Assembly: GCA_030018495.1 (NCBI GenBank)
Contig: JASEFS010000004.1
Span: 1 to 64,000 of the forward strand
DNA: 64,000 nucleotides
Direction of reading: 5' to 3'
From: Deltaproteobacteria bacterium
GTDB taxonomy: Bacteria > Desulfobacterota > Desulfobaccia > Desulfobaccales > 0-14-0-80-60-11
The notes beneath the pieces are model-generated. The model was not told where the DNA came from. It was given only the letters and a program-made list of their open reading frames with translations, and did no database searches. Within the stretch, counting starts at the first letter, position 1. Every line of letters begins with the position of its first letter. Position numbers and translations under genes: made by a program. Positions 25,694 through 34,738 of this stretch are shown here, piece by piece.

Positions 25694-28024
25694 TCATTCC
25701 AAGTCCCCATGTGAAATGCCGTATCGGCGAATCTTGCTGTACAAAGTGCTGCGGCTGACCCGGAGTCGCCGGGCCGCTTCGTGTTTATTCCAGTTGGCTT
25801 CCTTGAGCACCCGCTGGATCAGTCTTTTTTCGGTTTCCGCCAGCGACGTGGGAAAGATGTCTTCGTCGGAGTCTTTGAGAAAACGGGGCAGGTGCCGGCG
25901 CCTTATGATTTCCCCCGGGGCCAGGATCACCGCGTGGCTGATGGCGTTTTCCAATTGCCGGACATTGCCCGGCCATTCATAATCCATCAGGGCCTGCATG
26001 GCATCCGGGGAAAAACGGCCGATTTTCTTTCCTTCCTTCAAGTTGTACTTGTTTAAAAAATGCTGGCAGAGAAGCGGGATATCTTCCTTGCGCTCCCTGA
26101 GGGGCGGCAACTGGATGGTAATGACGTTCAGCCGGTAGTAAAGGTCGTCACGGAAGCGGCTCGTCTGCACCTCTTTATACAGATCCTTGTTGGTGGCCGC
26201 CAAAACCCGCACGTCGGTTTCAATGGTGGCCTCGCCCCCTACCCGCTCGAAGCAGTGGTCCTGGAGGAAGCGCAGCAGCAACACCTGGGTGGCCGGCGGT
26301 ATATCGCCGATTTCGTCCAGAAACAGGGTGCCGCTCTGGGCCAGTTCAAAGCGACCTTTTTTACGGCGGATGGCGCCGGTGAACGCCCCCTTCTCATGGC
26401 CGAAGAGCTCGCTTTCAAGCAGGGTGGGAGAATAGGCCGAGCAGTTGGCCACCACAAAGGGACCTCTATTGCGCTTGCTCTGGCGGTGGATGGTCCGGGC
26501 CACCAGTTCCTTGCCGGTGCCGTTTTCGCCGGTGATGAGCACCGTGGCATCAGTGCCCGACACCAGATCAATAAGCTGATAGACCTCCTGCATGGGTTTG
26601 CTTTGGCCGATAATCTCACCGTAGGAGAACTTTTCCGGCAAGTCAGCCCCGCCGAACCCTTTCTCCCCTTCCTGCCGGACCAGATAACGCATATAGCAGC
26701 CCACCTGGGCGAACAGGGCATGAAAGAAATGCAGGTCCTCCCGGGAGTAGCTCTGGTGACTGTTGGAGCCCAGGACAAAAAAGCCGATGCAGCTCTGTTT
26801 GGCAAATATAGGCAGTCCGAACCAACTGGGATAAATGGCTGAGATGACTTTTAAGAAAGGCGGCAGCGCGGCGCGGTCCGCAAAGGTGATGACGTTCTGC
26901 TCGGAGGTTGTTTTGATGTACTTGATGAAATCGGGAACCAAGCCGAGCTGCTCCCAGCGGCGGACCACCCGCCGCATCGCCTCGGTGAGCCGGGAAGGGC
27001 ATTCATCCAGAGGCAGGAGGCCTTTGTCTCCGTCCAGGAGCAAGAAGACGGCTTCCGAATCCGCGAAGGTCTCCGTAATCTTGCCGTGCAAAAAGTTGAC
27101 CAGCTCCGGAATGGAGCGCTTGTCGGTCCGTTCCCGGGAAACTTCAAAGAGCTTCTCCAACTGAAGCTGAGTTTTCTGCAACTCCCTGGACCGAAAGGCC
27201 AAGGCTTCCTCCATTTTGCGCCGGTCCGTCACATCCCGTTCCAGGCACACCACCAGATCGACCCTGCCGTGGGCATCGAAGTGGGGATACGTGGCGATCT
27301 GAAAGATGCGCTCCTGGCCCTGGGAATTGGCAAAGCTCTTATCGCTCAGCACGGATCGCTTCAGACGGGCTGTTTCCTGCACCGGGCAGTAAATGCCCTC
27401 CTCCTGGCAGGGGCCTTCCCGGCGATGCATAACCTCAAAGCAGGCCTTTCCCATAACTTCTTCGGGCTTCCAGCCGATCCGGGACAAAAACGAGGCGTTC
27501 GCCAACACCACCCGGCAATTGCGGGGATCGATGACAATAAGGTTATCCGTGATGCTGTTGATGATGGTGTCCCGGAAAGCGATGGCCGACTGCAGCTTGC
27601 CTTCCGCCTCTTTGAGATGAGAAATATCCGTGAATATGGCCAGAGAACCTAAATAAACGCCTTTCTCCATTATGGGTGTGGCGGAAATCAAACCGGAGAG
27701 AGGGCTGCCGTCTTTTTTTTGTAATTTCAGCTCATAGATGTCGGCCTGACCCCGCCGCCGGCGCTCCAACTGCAATTTGACCAGCTTGCCGGCATCTTCG
27801 TCCATAAAGGTGAAAATTGACCGGCCCAATATGTTCTCGGGGCGATAATTCAGCATCTGGGAAAAGCACTGGTTCGCAAAGGTAATCCGGCCCTTGGCGT
27901 CCAAAATGAACATGCCTTCCCGGGCCAGTTCCACCATGCTGCGATAGGGATCGGAGCCGGTTAACGGAAAGTCCAGTCTGTCGGAAAGGGATATCAGTGC
28001 CTTAGGACTTTTTTGGTAACCCAT
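25694..28024 (-). CDS. Sigma-54-dependent transcriptional activator with two PAS domains
   Basis: 776 residues. PAS domains at about 22-140 and 145-265, then a coiled/GAF-like region (about 285-445), an AAA+ domain (about 470-700) and a C-terminal Fis-type helix-turn-helix (N-K-H-E-A-A-R-R-L-R-V-S-R-S-T-L-Y). The ATPase is complete: Walker A G-E-N-G-T-G-K-E, the sigma-54-contacting G-A-F-T-G-A loop, and L-F-L-D-E-I-G-D for Walker B. There is no receiver domain, so it senses a ligand or redox state through its PAS/GAF parts. It is directly upstream of, and on the same strand as, the CoA-transferase cluster, its likely target. Confidence 0.94.
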   Translation of the reverse strand: MGYQKSPKALISLSDRLDFPLTGSDPYRSMVELAREGMFILDAKGRITFANQCFSQMLNYRPENILGRSIFTFMDEDAGKLVKLQLERRRRGQADIYELKLQKKDGSPLSGLISATPIMEKGVYLGSLAIFTDISHLKEAEGKLQSAIAFRDTIINSITDNLIVIDPRNCRVVLANASFLSRIGWKPEEVMGKACFEVMHRREGPCQEEGIYCPVQETARLKRSVLSDKSFANSQGQERIFQIATYPHFDAHGRVDLVVCLERDVTDRRKMEEALAFRSRELQKTQLQLEKLFEVSRERTDKRSIPELVNFLHGKITETFADSEAVFLLLDGDKGLLPLDECPSRLTEAMRRVVRRWEQLGLVPDFIKYIKTTSEQNVITFADRAALPPFLKVISAIYPSWFGLPIFAKQSCIGFFVLGSNSHQSYSREDLHFFHALFAQVGCYMRYLVRQEGEKGFGGADLPEKFSYGEIIGQSKPMQEVYQLIDLVSGTDATVLITGENGTGKELVARTIHRQSKRNRGPFVVANCSAYSPTLLESELFGHEKGAFTGAIRRKKGRFELAQSGTLFLDEIGDIPPATQVLLLRFLQDHCFERVGGEATIETDVRVLAATNKDLYKEVQTSRFRDDLYYRLNVITIQLPPLRERKEDIPLLCQHFLNKYNLKEGKKIGRFSPDAMQALMDYEWPGNVRQLENAISHAVILAPGEIIRRRHLPRFLKDSDEDIFPTSLAETEKRLIQRVLKEANWNKHEAARRLRVSRSTLYSKIRRYGISHGDLE

Positions 28025-28355
28025 TGTTGCTAGCGCTGAAATTGGTCCAAAAAGAAGACAAATATCCGGCTGCCATGCTCTTCAAGAGAAAAAACCGGAA
28101 TTAGGTGAGTTTATCTGCGCACAGGAAAAGAATTCAGTTGCTGGCTTAATTAGAACTGTATTTTTTTCAGACAGCATAGAGGAGAGGCTTGGTCTTTGTC
28201 AAGCCAATAAATAAAGGGGGATTAAATTTAAGAGTCGGATATTGGACGGTCATATTCAAAAAATTTTACCGGAGACCTGGATATCGGTTTGTTCCGGTAA
28301 TGCCGACAGGCGGGGCCGGCCTGAGACCTGCGACGTGCCGCCGTTTCATTGCAAT
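28025..28355. other. Non-coding gap between TPR protein and activator
   Basis: 331 bases separating the stop of the TPR gene from the start of the activator. I see no gene, hairpin terminator or promoter that I would defend. Confidence 0.45.
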
Positions 28356-29159
28356 TCAACTTTTCCCATTATCAGCGGCGTCAAGCTCTTTAAGCAGGCG
28401 CCGGGCCTCCCGCCGGTCATGCTCCACCCCCGGGGGCCAGACCGAGTGGGCGGTGGCCTCAAAAACGCGCTGCAGCGCGGCCCGGGCCTCGGCCGACCTG
28501 CCCATTTGCATGAGGGTGTAGCCCAGGAATAAATGATTGGTACTGTTTTCTGGGGCTATTTGCACTGCCAGGGCAAGATGATGCAGAGATTTATTTAAAT
28601 CTCCCACCGAAATGGGCCAGGCCGGGGCTTGGCCGAATATGCCCCCCAGGGACCGATGCGCCCCGGCTTGGTCATAGACTGGATCTATAGATGCAGCTTT
28701 GGCAAAAATCTTCACAAGTTCAGGCAGTGTCTGCAAGGCGAGACCGGCGCCGCCCACTTCGGCCATCCCGCCGAGATTTGTCCCCAGCCAGTAATGGCCT
28801 TCCACTCGCCCGGGCTCTTCCTTGACCAATATTTCCGCAAAAGATTTGCCCTTTTCATACCAGGCCAGCCGGTGGCGGTGTTCCGTCAGTTCCCCCAGAT
28901 TGAAGCAAACCCGGCTCAACCGGGTAAGAGCAGCCCGCCGGCCGCTTTTTGCCTTGGGCAAGTCCCTTTCATAGGCCTTCAGTTCTTTGAGGAATCGACT
29001 TATATAGGGCTGGGCATGCCGCCGGATGTACTCTTCATCCCGCAACTGGGCGAAACTTTCATGGGGGAACAAGGTTGCCGCGGCGGCCAGAAGAATGAAA
29101 ACACCTCCCAGCCGCACCGAGCCACAGAATCTTTTTTTCAAGCCAGGAACGCCGAACAT
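28356..29159 (-). CDS. Exported TPR-type protein (TatT-like)
   Basis: 267 residues from the ATG at 29159, which leaves a normal signal peptide: basic start, hydrophobic stretch V-F-I-L-L-A-A-A-A-T-L-F, then a cleavage-like S-F-A. A GTG at 29192 with its own ribosome site is an alternative start. The mature part is helical, with TPR-like segments such as G-H-Y-W-L-G-T-N-L and L-F-L-G-Y-T-L-M-Q-M-G-R-S-A-E-A-R-A-A-L. The arrangement resembles TatT, the periplasmic TPR protein of some TRAP transporters, but no transporter gene is adjacent, so this is tentative. Confidence 0.72.
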   Translation of the reverse strand: MFGVPGLKKRFCGSVRLGGVFILLAAAATLFPHESFAQLRDEEYIRRHAQPYISRFLKELKAYERDLPKAKSGRRAALTRLSRVCFNLGELTEHRHRLAWYEKGKSFAEILVKEEPGRVEGHYWLGTNLGGMAEVGGAGLALQTLPELVKIFAKAASIDPVYDQAGAHRSLGGIFGQAPAWPISVGDLNKSLHHLALAVQIAPENSTNHLFLGYTLMQMGRSAEARAALQRVFEATAHSVWPPGVEHDRREARRLLKELDAADNGKS

Positions 29160-29429
29160 TAGAAAGACTGCTCCCTTTACTCTCCTCTTCACCCTTATTT
29201 AACATAACCTTAGCTGATTTTGGCGCAATTGTCAGGAGTTCAAGGATATTCCGAAGTTTTTTTATGTTCTTGTTGTGGAAGGGGTTTTTAATGGGCTGCG
29301 GCGGTGCTTGAGCGACGGTAAGGCCTTAGAATGATGAGGTGCGTCTGTGGCCCTCAATCCAGCCTGACCCAGGAACACAAAGGGCTCAGGCCAAGAGACC
29401 CGAACCCTAACGTAACTGCTTGATTTTAC

Positions 29430-29517
29430 TGGTGCCGGAGGCGAGACTCGAACTCGCACAGGCGCGAGGCCCGGGGGATTTTGAGTCCCCTGCGTCTACC
29501 AATTCCACCACTCCGGC
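29430..29517 (-). tRNA. tRNA-Leu (CAA)
   Basis: Complete 88-base tRNA gene with encoded CCA. The acceptor stem GCCGGAG/CTCCGGC pairs fully, the discriminator is A, the anticodon stem GGGGA/TCCCC encloses C-T-C-A-A-A-A (anticodon CAA, reading UUG), a long variable arm is present, and the T arm contains G-T-T-C-G-A-G-T-C. The long variable arm is as expected for leucine. Confidence 0.97.
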
Positions 29518-29699
29518 AACCATGTTAATTTTATCGTGAGGCCTCTTTGGTTGGCAAGCCTTTTATCAGGCAAACTCGATGTGCGGCAGGAGCAAGGGTC
29601 GCATCCTTGCACGACCAGTGCAATCGGTGCCCGCGACCAACCTGAAACTGCATATTTAGGATATGTAATCTTGCGGAAACCCGAAATCAATAAGCACCT

Positions 29700-29721
29700 G
29701 TCCCGATATCTCTATCGGGAC
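29700..29721. repeat. Perfect 9-bp inverted repeat
   Basis: GTCCCGATA-TCTC-TATCGGGAC, a stable hairpin without a T run on either strand, 36 bases beyond the Spy-like stop. It could protect the 3' end of the minus-strand transcript or be an operator. Confidence 0.5.
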
Positions 29722-29756
29722 CGGTTCATCACGTGACATGCAGATTATCGGGCAAA

Positions 29757-30278
29757 TTACCGACTGGGGCGAACGACGGGGAGCTCCCGGGGCGGAGCTA
29801 TGGGCTTGGCTTCCTGGCGACTGCGAAGATTCATGGCCTCCTGGGCCATTTGTTTTCTCAGGCTCATCAGAAACATGAGATAACGGGCCTGCTGCACCGG
29901 CGTGAGGACGGCCATTTCTTCTTCAAGCTGGCGCTGCTGCAGATTGAGGGTTTCCCGGCGGTTCCTGATCATTTTGTCCAGAATGGCCCGCACCTGGTTT
30001 TCGGGGGGAGAAGGGTTGCGCATCACCTGCTGGAGATCCTGGTAAGCTGAAATTGCATCTCTTTTGGCCTGCTCTTTCAACGGCTTGTATTTATGATCGA
30101 TGTCGAGCAAACGGTTGACGGTGCCCTGGTCGACGCCCAAGGCCGGCCCCAGCTTCTGTCGTTTTATGCTCTCCTGATAGTGGCCGGCGGAATCAGGGGG
30201 GTCAAATTGGGCCCAGGCCAGGGCACCCGTCCCAGCCAGCAATAAGAGGCCGCACACCGAAAGGACAAAGTGCCGCAT
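29757..30278 (-). CDS. Periplasmic Spy/CpxP/ZraP-like protein (LTxxQ motif)
   Basis: 173 residues with a signal peptide (hydrophobic L-L-L-L-A-G-T-G-A-L-A-W-A). The mature protein is almost wholly helical and carries L-T-P-V-Q-Q, the LTxxQ motif of the Spy/CpxP/ZraP family, ahead of a helix rich in Arg, Met and Gln. Such proteins act as ATP-independent periplasmic chaperones or metal-responsive stress modulators. It begins 6 bases after the anti-sigma factor, so it is the third gene of a sigma / anti-sigma / effector unit and may be the sensor or the target of that envelope-stress pathway. Confidence 0.8.
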   Translation of the reverse strand: MRHFVLSVCGLLLLAGTGALAWAQFDPPDSAGHYQESIKRQKLGPALGVDQGTVNRLLDIDHKYKPLKEQAKRDAISAYQDLQQVMRNPSPPENQVRAILDKMIRNRRETLNLQQRQLEEEMAVLTPVQQARYLMFLMSLRKQMAQEAMNLRSRQEAKPIAPPRELPVVRPSR

Positions 30279-30284
30279 GATGCT

Positions 30285-30971
30285 TTATCTCCTTGAGGAC
30301 AAGTTTTCCACCAGAGTTTGCCGTTCCTGGGGGGATAAATCCGCGATCACGGCCTCCACGTCCCAACTGGGCACATCCTCCTGCCAGAGGCCGTCGTTCA
30401 AACCTACATAAAGAATCTGTTCAGGATCCACGCCGTTAGCGCCGGGCGCTTTTTGGTGGACCATCAGGACCTGATCGGCCTCGGCTTCGCGAAACCGCCC
30501 CATTTCAGGCGCAGGGGCAGGAGCCGGCTCTTTGGCCAACTCCAGCACGGGCTGCCTGGCGGCTTCCAGGGGCTGCTCCTGCTTCTGGCGCTCCGCCATT
30601 TGCCGGGGGGCCTTCCCCGGCAGTTGCTGGTTGACCAGATAGCTGGAAATAAAAACCAGGAGCACGGCCAGCGCCGGGGCCCCCACCAGGTAGGGCAATT
30701 TGCGGCGCCACCGCGGTTGAGCCGGAGCTTGATTCACTTGGGCCAGCTTTTGGTGCAGTTCACGGTTGAAAGCTTCCCAGAAATCCGCCTCTGGCATCGG
30801 CAGTGGATGCCGGCGGTAAATCTGCGCCGCCTCCTGGATTTCCGCCGATTCCTGCCGGCAGCCGGCGCAGACCCGGAGATGCGCCTCTAAGCGCCGCCGC
30901 CAGAAAGGGGAAAGCTCACCGTCGGGGTAGTCTGGCAGCCACCTTTGGAAAAGAACGCACCGCCATTTCAT
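30285..30971 (-). CDS. Membrane-anchored anti-sigma factor with zinc-finger-like domain
   Basis: 228 residues. The N-terminal ZAS-type domain contains H-L-R-V-C-A-G-C (the HxxxCxxC zinc motif) preceded by P-D-Y-P-D-G-E-L. A single transmembrane helix lies at about 90-110 (A-L-A-V-L-L-V-F-I-S-S-Y-L-V). The extracytoplasmic C-terminal half has Gln/Glu/Pro-rich segments. The start overlaps the sigma-factor gene by about 56 bases; the ATG at 30971 follows GAGG. It should bind and inhibit the upstream ECF sigma factor until an envelope signal releases it. Confidence 0.87.
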   Translation of the reverse strand: MKWRCVLFQRWLPDYPDGELSPFWRRRLEAHLRVCAGCRQESAEIQEAAQIYRRHPLPMPEADFWEAFNRELHQKLAQVNQAPAQPRWRRKLPYLVGAPALAVLLVFISSYLVNQQLPGKAPRQMAERQKQEQPLEAARQPVLELAKEPAPAPAPEMGRFREAEADQVLMVHQKAPGANGVDPEQILYVGLNDGLWQEDVPSWDVEAVIADLSPQERQTLVENLSSRR

Positions 30972-31506
30972 GTTCATCCTCACTCTTCAAATACTTTTTA
31001 AGTGTCTTAAGAGCCTGACAGTAATTGACCCGGGCGGCCCCGGACGTACCCCCGAGAACCTGGCTGATCTCCTGATAGGAAAGGCCCTGCTCCAGTTTCA
31101 GGGTTATTACGGCCCGCTGCTTGGGCGGCAATTTCTCCAGGGCTTCGTAAAGCCTTTGCCGGTCTTGCTCCGCCAGCAGGTCCTCTTCCGGGGAATCCTC
31201 CCCCACTATCTGCATTTCCTGCGGGTCCACCGGATCGCCGAATTTCTTTTTGCTTTTCAAGAAGTTGTAACATTGATTGATGGCGATTCTAAACAACCAC
31301 GTACGAAACTGCGATTGCTGCCGGAAGCCCCGGATATGGATAAAGGCCTGCAAAAACGCCTGCTGCGTCAAATCTTTGGCTTCCTCCTGGTCCATTACCA
31401 AGCGGCAGGCCAATCCATAAATCTCTCGTTGGTACTTCTTAACCAGTTCCTCGAAGGCCGGGAGGTCACCCTCTTGCGCCCGGGCCACGAGGTGAGGGTC
31501 CGTCAT
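30916..31506 (-). CDS. ECF (RpoE-type) sigma factor
   Basis: 196 residues. Region 2 has the typical F-E-E-L-V-K-K-Y-Q-R-E-I-Y and E-A-K-D-L-T-Q-Q-A-F-L-Q-A-F with F-R-T-W-L-F-R-I-A-I-N; region 4 has L-P-P-K-Q-R-A-V-I-T-L-K and Y-Q-E-I-S-Q-V-L-G. This is a standard group 4 sigma factor. A GAGG site supports the start. It is followed by its anti-sigma factor in overlapping frames and by the Spy-like gene, the usual layout for envelope-stress control. Confidence 0.94.
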   Translation of the reverse strand: MTDPHLVARAQEGDLPAFEELVKKYQREIYGLACRLVMDQEEAKDLTQQAFLQAFIHIRGFRQQSQFRTWLFRIAINQCYNFLKSKKKFGDPVDPQEMQIVGEDSPEEDLLAEQDRQRLYEALEKLPPKQRAVITLKLEQGLSYQEISQVLGGTSGAARVNYCQALKTLKKYLKSEDEHEMAVRSFPKVAARLPRR

Positions 31507-31560
31507 ATTTTTTCCTCACCCGGCTTCAGTTATTTAGACCTTAATCAATTTGTAAATGTT

Positions 31561-31595
31561 AAAAGGTCTTTTTCTCATTTTGAGAGAAAGAACCT
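31561..31595 (-). terminator. Possible terminator after the MFS transporter
   Basis: Imperfect stem pairing AGGT...TTTCTC with GAGAAA...ACCT, followed on the minus strand by TTTT. It lies between the MFS stop and the sigma-factor start. Confidence 0.35.
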
Positions 31596-31615
31596 GCCAA
31601 TATTTTTATATATCA

Positions 31616-32761
31616 TTATCGCATTTCCTGTAGGCCGGTCGCCAGAGGAAAACCGAGCAAAAGGAGTCCCAGGCCGACCACTCCAGGCCAACCGGCCAAG
31701 CTGTAGGCATAGCCGTTCAAAGTGATGCCCGCGGCACCCCCCAGGTAATAAAGTAAGACATACAAGGAATTAGCCCGCCCACGGCTGCCGGCAAGTTTGC
31801 GGTTCAGGGCTCCGGCCGCAGCCGCATGAATGGCGAAGAACCCGGCGCAAATCCCGATAAGGGCCAGAACCACCAGACCGATGGACTTGATCAGGGTCGC
31901 CAGCAGCGCTATCGCAAAAATCGCCGCGCCCAGGACCATGGTGCCGCCGTTGCCGATCCTGTTGCTGAGAGTGCCGGCCGCCGGGCCCATGACAATGCCG
32001 GTGATATAGGTAAGGTAAAGGAGAGTAATGAATTCGGTGGATTTAAAAAAGGGCGGCCCGGACAGGTAAAAAGGCAGGTAGTTGAACACCGAAGAGTACA
32101 CGAACATGGCCCCGAAGGCCACCCAATAGACGCGGAACAGCCCCGGCTGCCGAAAAAGCTTGAGAAAGCTGTCGGAGTCTTCGGTCCCTCCCCTGCCTTG
32201 CCGCTCCGGCGGCAGCCAACGCACCGCGGCCCAGGTGGCGCCCAGCAGGAGCAGGGAAGCCGTAAAAAAGGCGTAGCGCCAGTGCAGCGGCGGGTGAATC
32301 CAGCCTCCCAGGAGGCGGCCCCCCAGCCCTCCGGTCACGGTGGCCGAGACATAGGAGCCCATGACCACGTTAAGGCGCTCCAGCGGCAAAACCCCGGAAA
32401 GATACGCGGCCAGGCAGGTGGTCAGGGCGGGAATGAACAGGCCCTGCACAAAGCGGGCCCCCACCAGAACCCCCAGATTGTGGGTCAGGCCGCAGATGAA
32501 GCCGCAGACCGCGACGGCCACTCCTCCCACCAGGATAATGCGCTTGACCGGCAGCCGGTCCGCCAAGGCCCCGAAGGGGAGGTTGGCCAGGGCAATGCCC
32601 AAAATCACCGCCGAAACCGTCAATGAGGCCGTGGCCGCGGTCACCCCGAATTCGCTGCGAATCACCGGCAGCACCGGCTGGGTGATATAGACCGTGGTGA
32701 AGGCCGCGGCCACCAGGGCGAACACCAGGGCCTGGAGGGAGACAAAGGAAGTATTTTTCAT
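31616..32761 (-). CDS. MFS transporter, YnfM-like
   Basis: 381 residues with about twelve hydrophobic segments. The MFS signature between helices 2 and 3 reads G-A-L-A-D-R-L-P-V-K-R, and the N-terminus has Y-I-T-Q-P-V-L-P, as in the YnfM/AraJ-like drug and sugar efflux groups. The substrate cannot be read from the sequence. The C-terminus ends two residues after the last helix. It is the third gene on this strand after uspA and the DsbD-like gene, with a 140-base gap before it, so co-transcription is uncertain. Confidence 0.88.
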   Translation of the reverse strand: MKNTSFVSLQALVFALVAAAFTTVYITQPVLPVIRSEFGVTAATASLTVSAVILGIALANLPFGALADRLPVKRIILVGGVAVAVCGFICGLTHNLGVLVGARFVQGLFIPALTTCLAAYLSGVLPLERLNVVMGSYVSATVTGGLGGRLLGGWIHPPLHWRYAFFTASLLLLGATWAAVRWLPPERQGRGGTEDSDSFLKLFRQPGLFRVYWVAFGAMFVYSSVFNYLPFYLSGPPFFKSTEFITLLYLTYITGIVMGPAAGTLSNRIGNGGTMVLGAAIFAIALLATLIKSIGLVVLALIGICAGFFAIHAAAAGALNRKLAGSRGRANSLYVLLYYLGGAAGITLNGYAYSLAGWPGVVGLGLLLLGFPLATGLQEMR

Positions 32762-32901
32762 GAGAAAAACCAGTTAAACCCGATGCCAATAAAAGGCAGG
32801 AAAAACTCTTTTATAGAGTCTGCCGGCGAGGAGACAATTTCGGACTTTGCCACGAGACCGGAGAGTCCGGGAATACACCGCCAAGCTTTGCATTCCGAAG
32901 A

Positions 32902-34134
32902 CTAACTGAACATGAGGAGCTCCGGCTTGAATATAAGCAGGATACCTACCGCCAGTAGGACTACACCCCCTAGCAAATTGGAGAAGCGTTTGTACCTGGT
33001 GGCAAAGCCAAAATGCCGCAAGGTCGCCATGGAAACCACAAAGACAATCAGATCGTCCAACATAAATACCACAATATACAGGGTCAGATAGGCATAGTAT
33101 TGCCAAGCCGGCAGGCGGCTCAGGGTCAGTATCTGGGTATACACCACGGGCAGCCCCGCGGAGCAGAACAGTTCCACCAGGTTCACCGCCACGCCTAAGA
33201 GGAAAATGCCGCCGGCCGCCAGCCAAAAGCTTTTTTGCTCAATGGCGTTTTGGATCCTGGCCATCAAGCCCTGCCGTTTTTCCCCTCCCAACGGGCAACT
33301 GGCCTCTTTGCTGCGGAAGAATTCCCTGAGGTTTACCCCTGCCGCCACCAGGGCAAGAGCCCCGATGGCGACTCTGAGCCAGAAAATGAAGCCGAGAAAG
33401 AGAAAAAGGTTGAGCCAGGCGGCCATAAAGAGAAAATAAACCAGACCCGACCCAACGATAAAAAGACCGCCCAGGGCCCACATCCTCCTGGAGTTCTGCA
33501 TCCCCAGCAGCAAGCCGATGAGAAAAACCAGGGCCCACATGGCGCACGGATTGAAGCCGTCCAAGGCCCCGAACAGAACTGTCATAAGCCCCAGGGAAAG
33601 ATGTTTTATCTCCACCTCACCGATGATGGGCAAAACCAACTTTTCCGGTATCCGGGGGCCTTCAACCGTGGCCGGGGGAGGTCTTCCATCCGGCAGGAGG
33701 GGGGCTACGACATCGGGCAGGCGGCGTTGCCGGGCTTCCTCCAGGGCCCTTTCCAGCTCGGCCCCGGTAAAGGCCTCATCACGCCAGCCCACCACAGGGA
33801 TATTGCCTATTACCGTGAACGGGACCCCGGCAACCTCGACCCTCAAGAGACCGGCAACCTTTTGAAATATCGCCTGGTTCTCTTTGCTTTCGGTCAGGTC
33901 GATTTCCACCACCCTGATGTCGCTGTATTTCTTCTCCAGCCTGGCGAGAAATTTCTTTTCCTCCAGGCAATGGATGCAGCCTTTTACCGAAAATATGTAG
34001 ATGTTAATCCGGGCGGCGCCCCTGGCGGGAGACAGGACACCCAAAACCAGAAGAAAACCCGCCAGCACAAAACTGCTGAATCTGGCCAGAACCTTGGTTG
34101 TATTGAGAGGACGGGTCACCATGTAGCATAGCAT
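32902..34134 (-). CDS. Thioredoxin-like domain fused to a DsbD/CcdA-type membrane domain
   Basis: 410 residues. A signal/anchor helix (about 17-40) is followed by an exported glutaredoxin/thioredoxin-like domain with active-site C-I-H-C (about residues 53-56) and a cis-Pro in E-V-A-G-V-P-F. After a Pro-rich linker come six or so transmembrane helices. The two membrane Cys of the CcdA/DsbD electron relay are visible in G-F-N-P-C-A-M and E-L-F-C-S-A-G-L-P. It should move reducing equivalents from the cytoplasm to the periplasm. The order (thioredoxin domain first) is reversed relative to E. coli DsbD. It starts 17 bases after uspA; there is no clear ribosome site. Confidence 0.85.
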   Translation of the reverse strand: MLCYMVTRPLNTTKVLARFSSFVLAGFLLVLGVLSPARGAARINIYIFSVKGCIHCLEEKKFLARLEKKYSDIRVVEIDLTESKENQAIFQKVAGLLRVEVAGVPFTVIGNIPVVGWRDEAFTGAELERALEEARQRRLPDVVAPLLPDGRPPPATVEGPRIPEKLVLPIIGEVEIKHLSLGLMTVLFGALDGFNPCAMWALVFLIGLLLGMQNSRRMWALGGLFIVGSGLVYFLFMAAWLNLFLFLGFIFWLRVAIGALALVAAGVNLREFFRSKEASCPLGGEKRQGLMARIQNAIEQKSFWLAAGGIFLLGVAVNLVELFCSAGLPVVYTQILTLSRLPAWQYYAYLTLYIVVFMLDDLIVFVVSMATLRHFGFATRYKRFSNLLGGVVLLAVGILLIFKPELLMFS

Positions 34135-34151
34135 GTCTAAGGCGGCGGATT

Positions 34152-34619
34152 TTAAATAAATTCTTTCAGTTGGCCCTTAAGGAGCGGAGGCTCCCGGTAA
34201 AGGATCCGAAAAAGCATTACCGGCACCGTGGCATGGGTGACCACTTTCTCCGCGGTGCTTCCCAGCAGCCAGGCGACTTCGCCTTTGCCATGGGTGGCCA
34301 GAGCAATCAAATCCATCTTGTGCTGGTCGGCGTAATCAATTATGGCCTTGGCCGGAATGCCTTTCACACAGGCCCAGGCAACCTCAATTCCCTGGCCCTG
34401 GAGGTCTTTGCCGATCAAAGCCAGGTAGGCTTCACAAAGTCTCTGCTCATCCGGAAAAACTGCCGGCCTTGAAGGGGCGCTCTCCCCCGTCTCTTCAGGC
34501 CGGCACACATGGAGAAGCGTCAGCCGGGAATTGCATTTTTGGCATAGTTCAACCACTTGAGGCAGTATGCTGGCAGCTAATTCGGACCCATCCAACGGAA
34601 CCAGGATATTTTCGAACAT
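34152..34619 (-). CDS. Universal stress protein, UspA family
   Basis: 155 residues. The N-terminal I-L-V-P-L-D-G-S-E-L-A strand-loop and a C-terminal G-x2-G-x9-like stretch (A-T-H-G-K-G-E-V-A-W-L-L-G-S-T-A-E-K-V) define a UspA domain; the latter is the ATP-binding pattern. The ribosome site GAGAGGG is well placed. The gene precedes the DsbD-like gene by 17 bases, so a redox or respiratory-stress link is possible. Confidence 0.92.
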   Translation of the reverse strand: MFENILVPLDGSELAASILPQVVELCQKCNSRLTLLHVCRPEETGESAPSRPAVFPDEQRLCEAYLALIGKDLQGQGIEVAWACVKGIPAKAIIDYADQHKMDLIALATHGKGEVAWLLGSTAEKVVTHATVPVMLFRILYREPPLLKGQLKEFI

Positions 34620-34738
34620 AACAGGCCCTCTCTTCAGGAGCGATTAGGGGGGTGTCGTTTTCCCGGACGGCAGGCGTAGATTATTTATATAGCACATGAT
34701 TCGGCGATATTCGGCTGCTTCATCATTTCTCTTCTATT

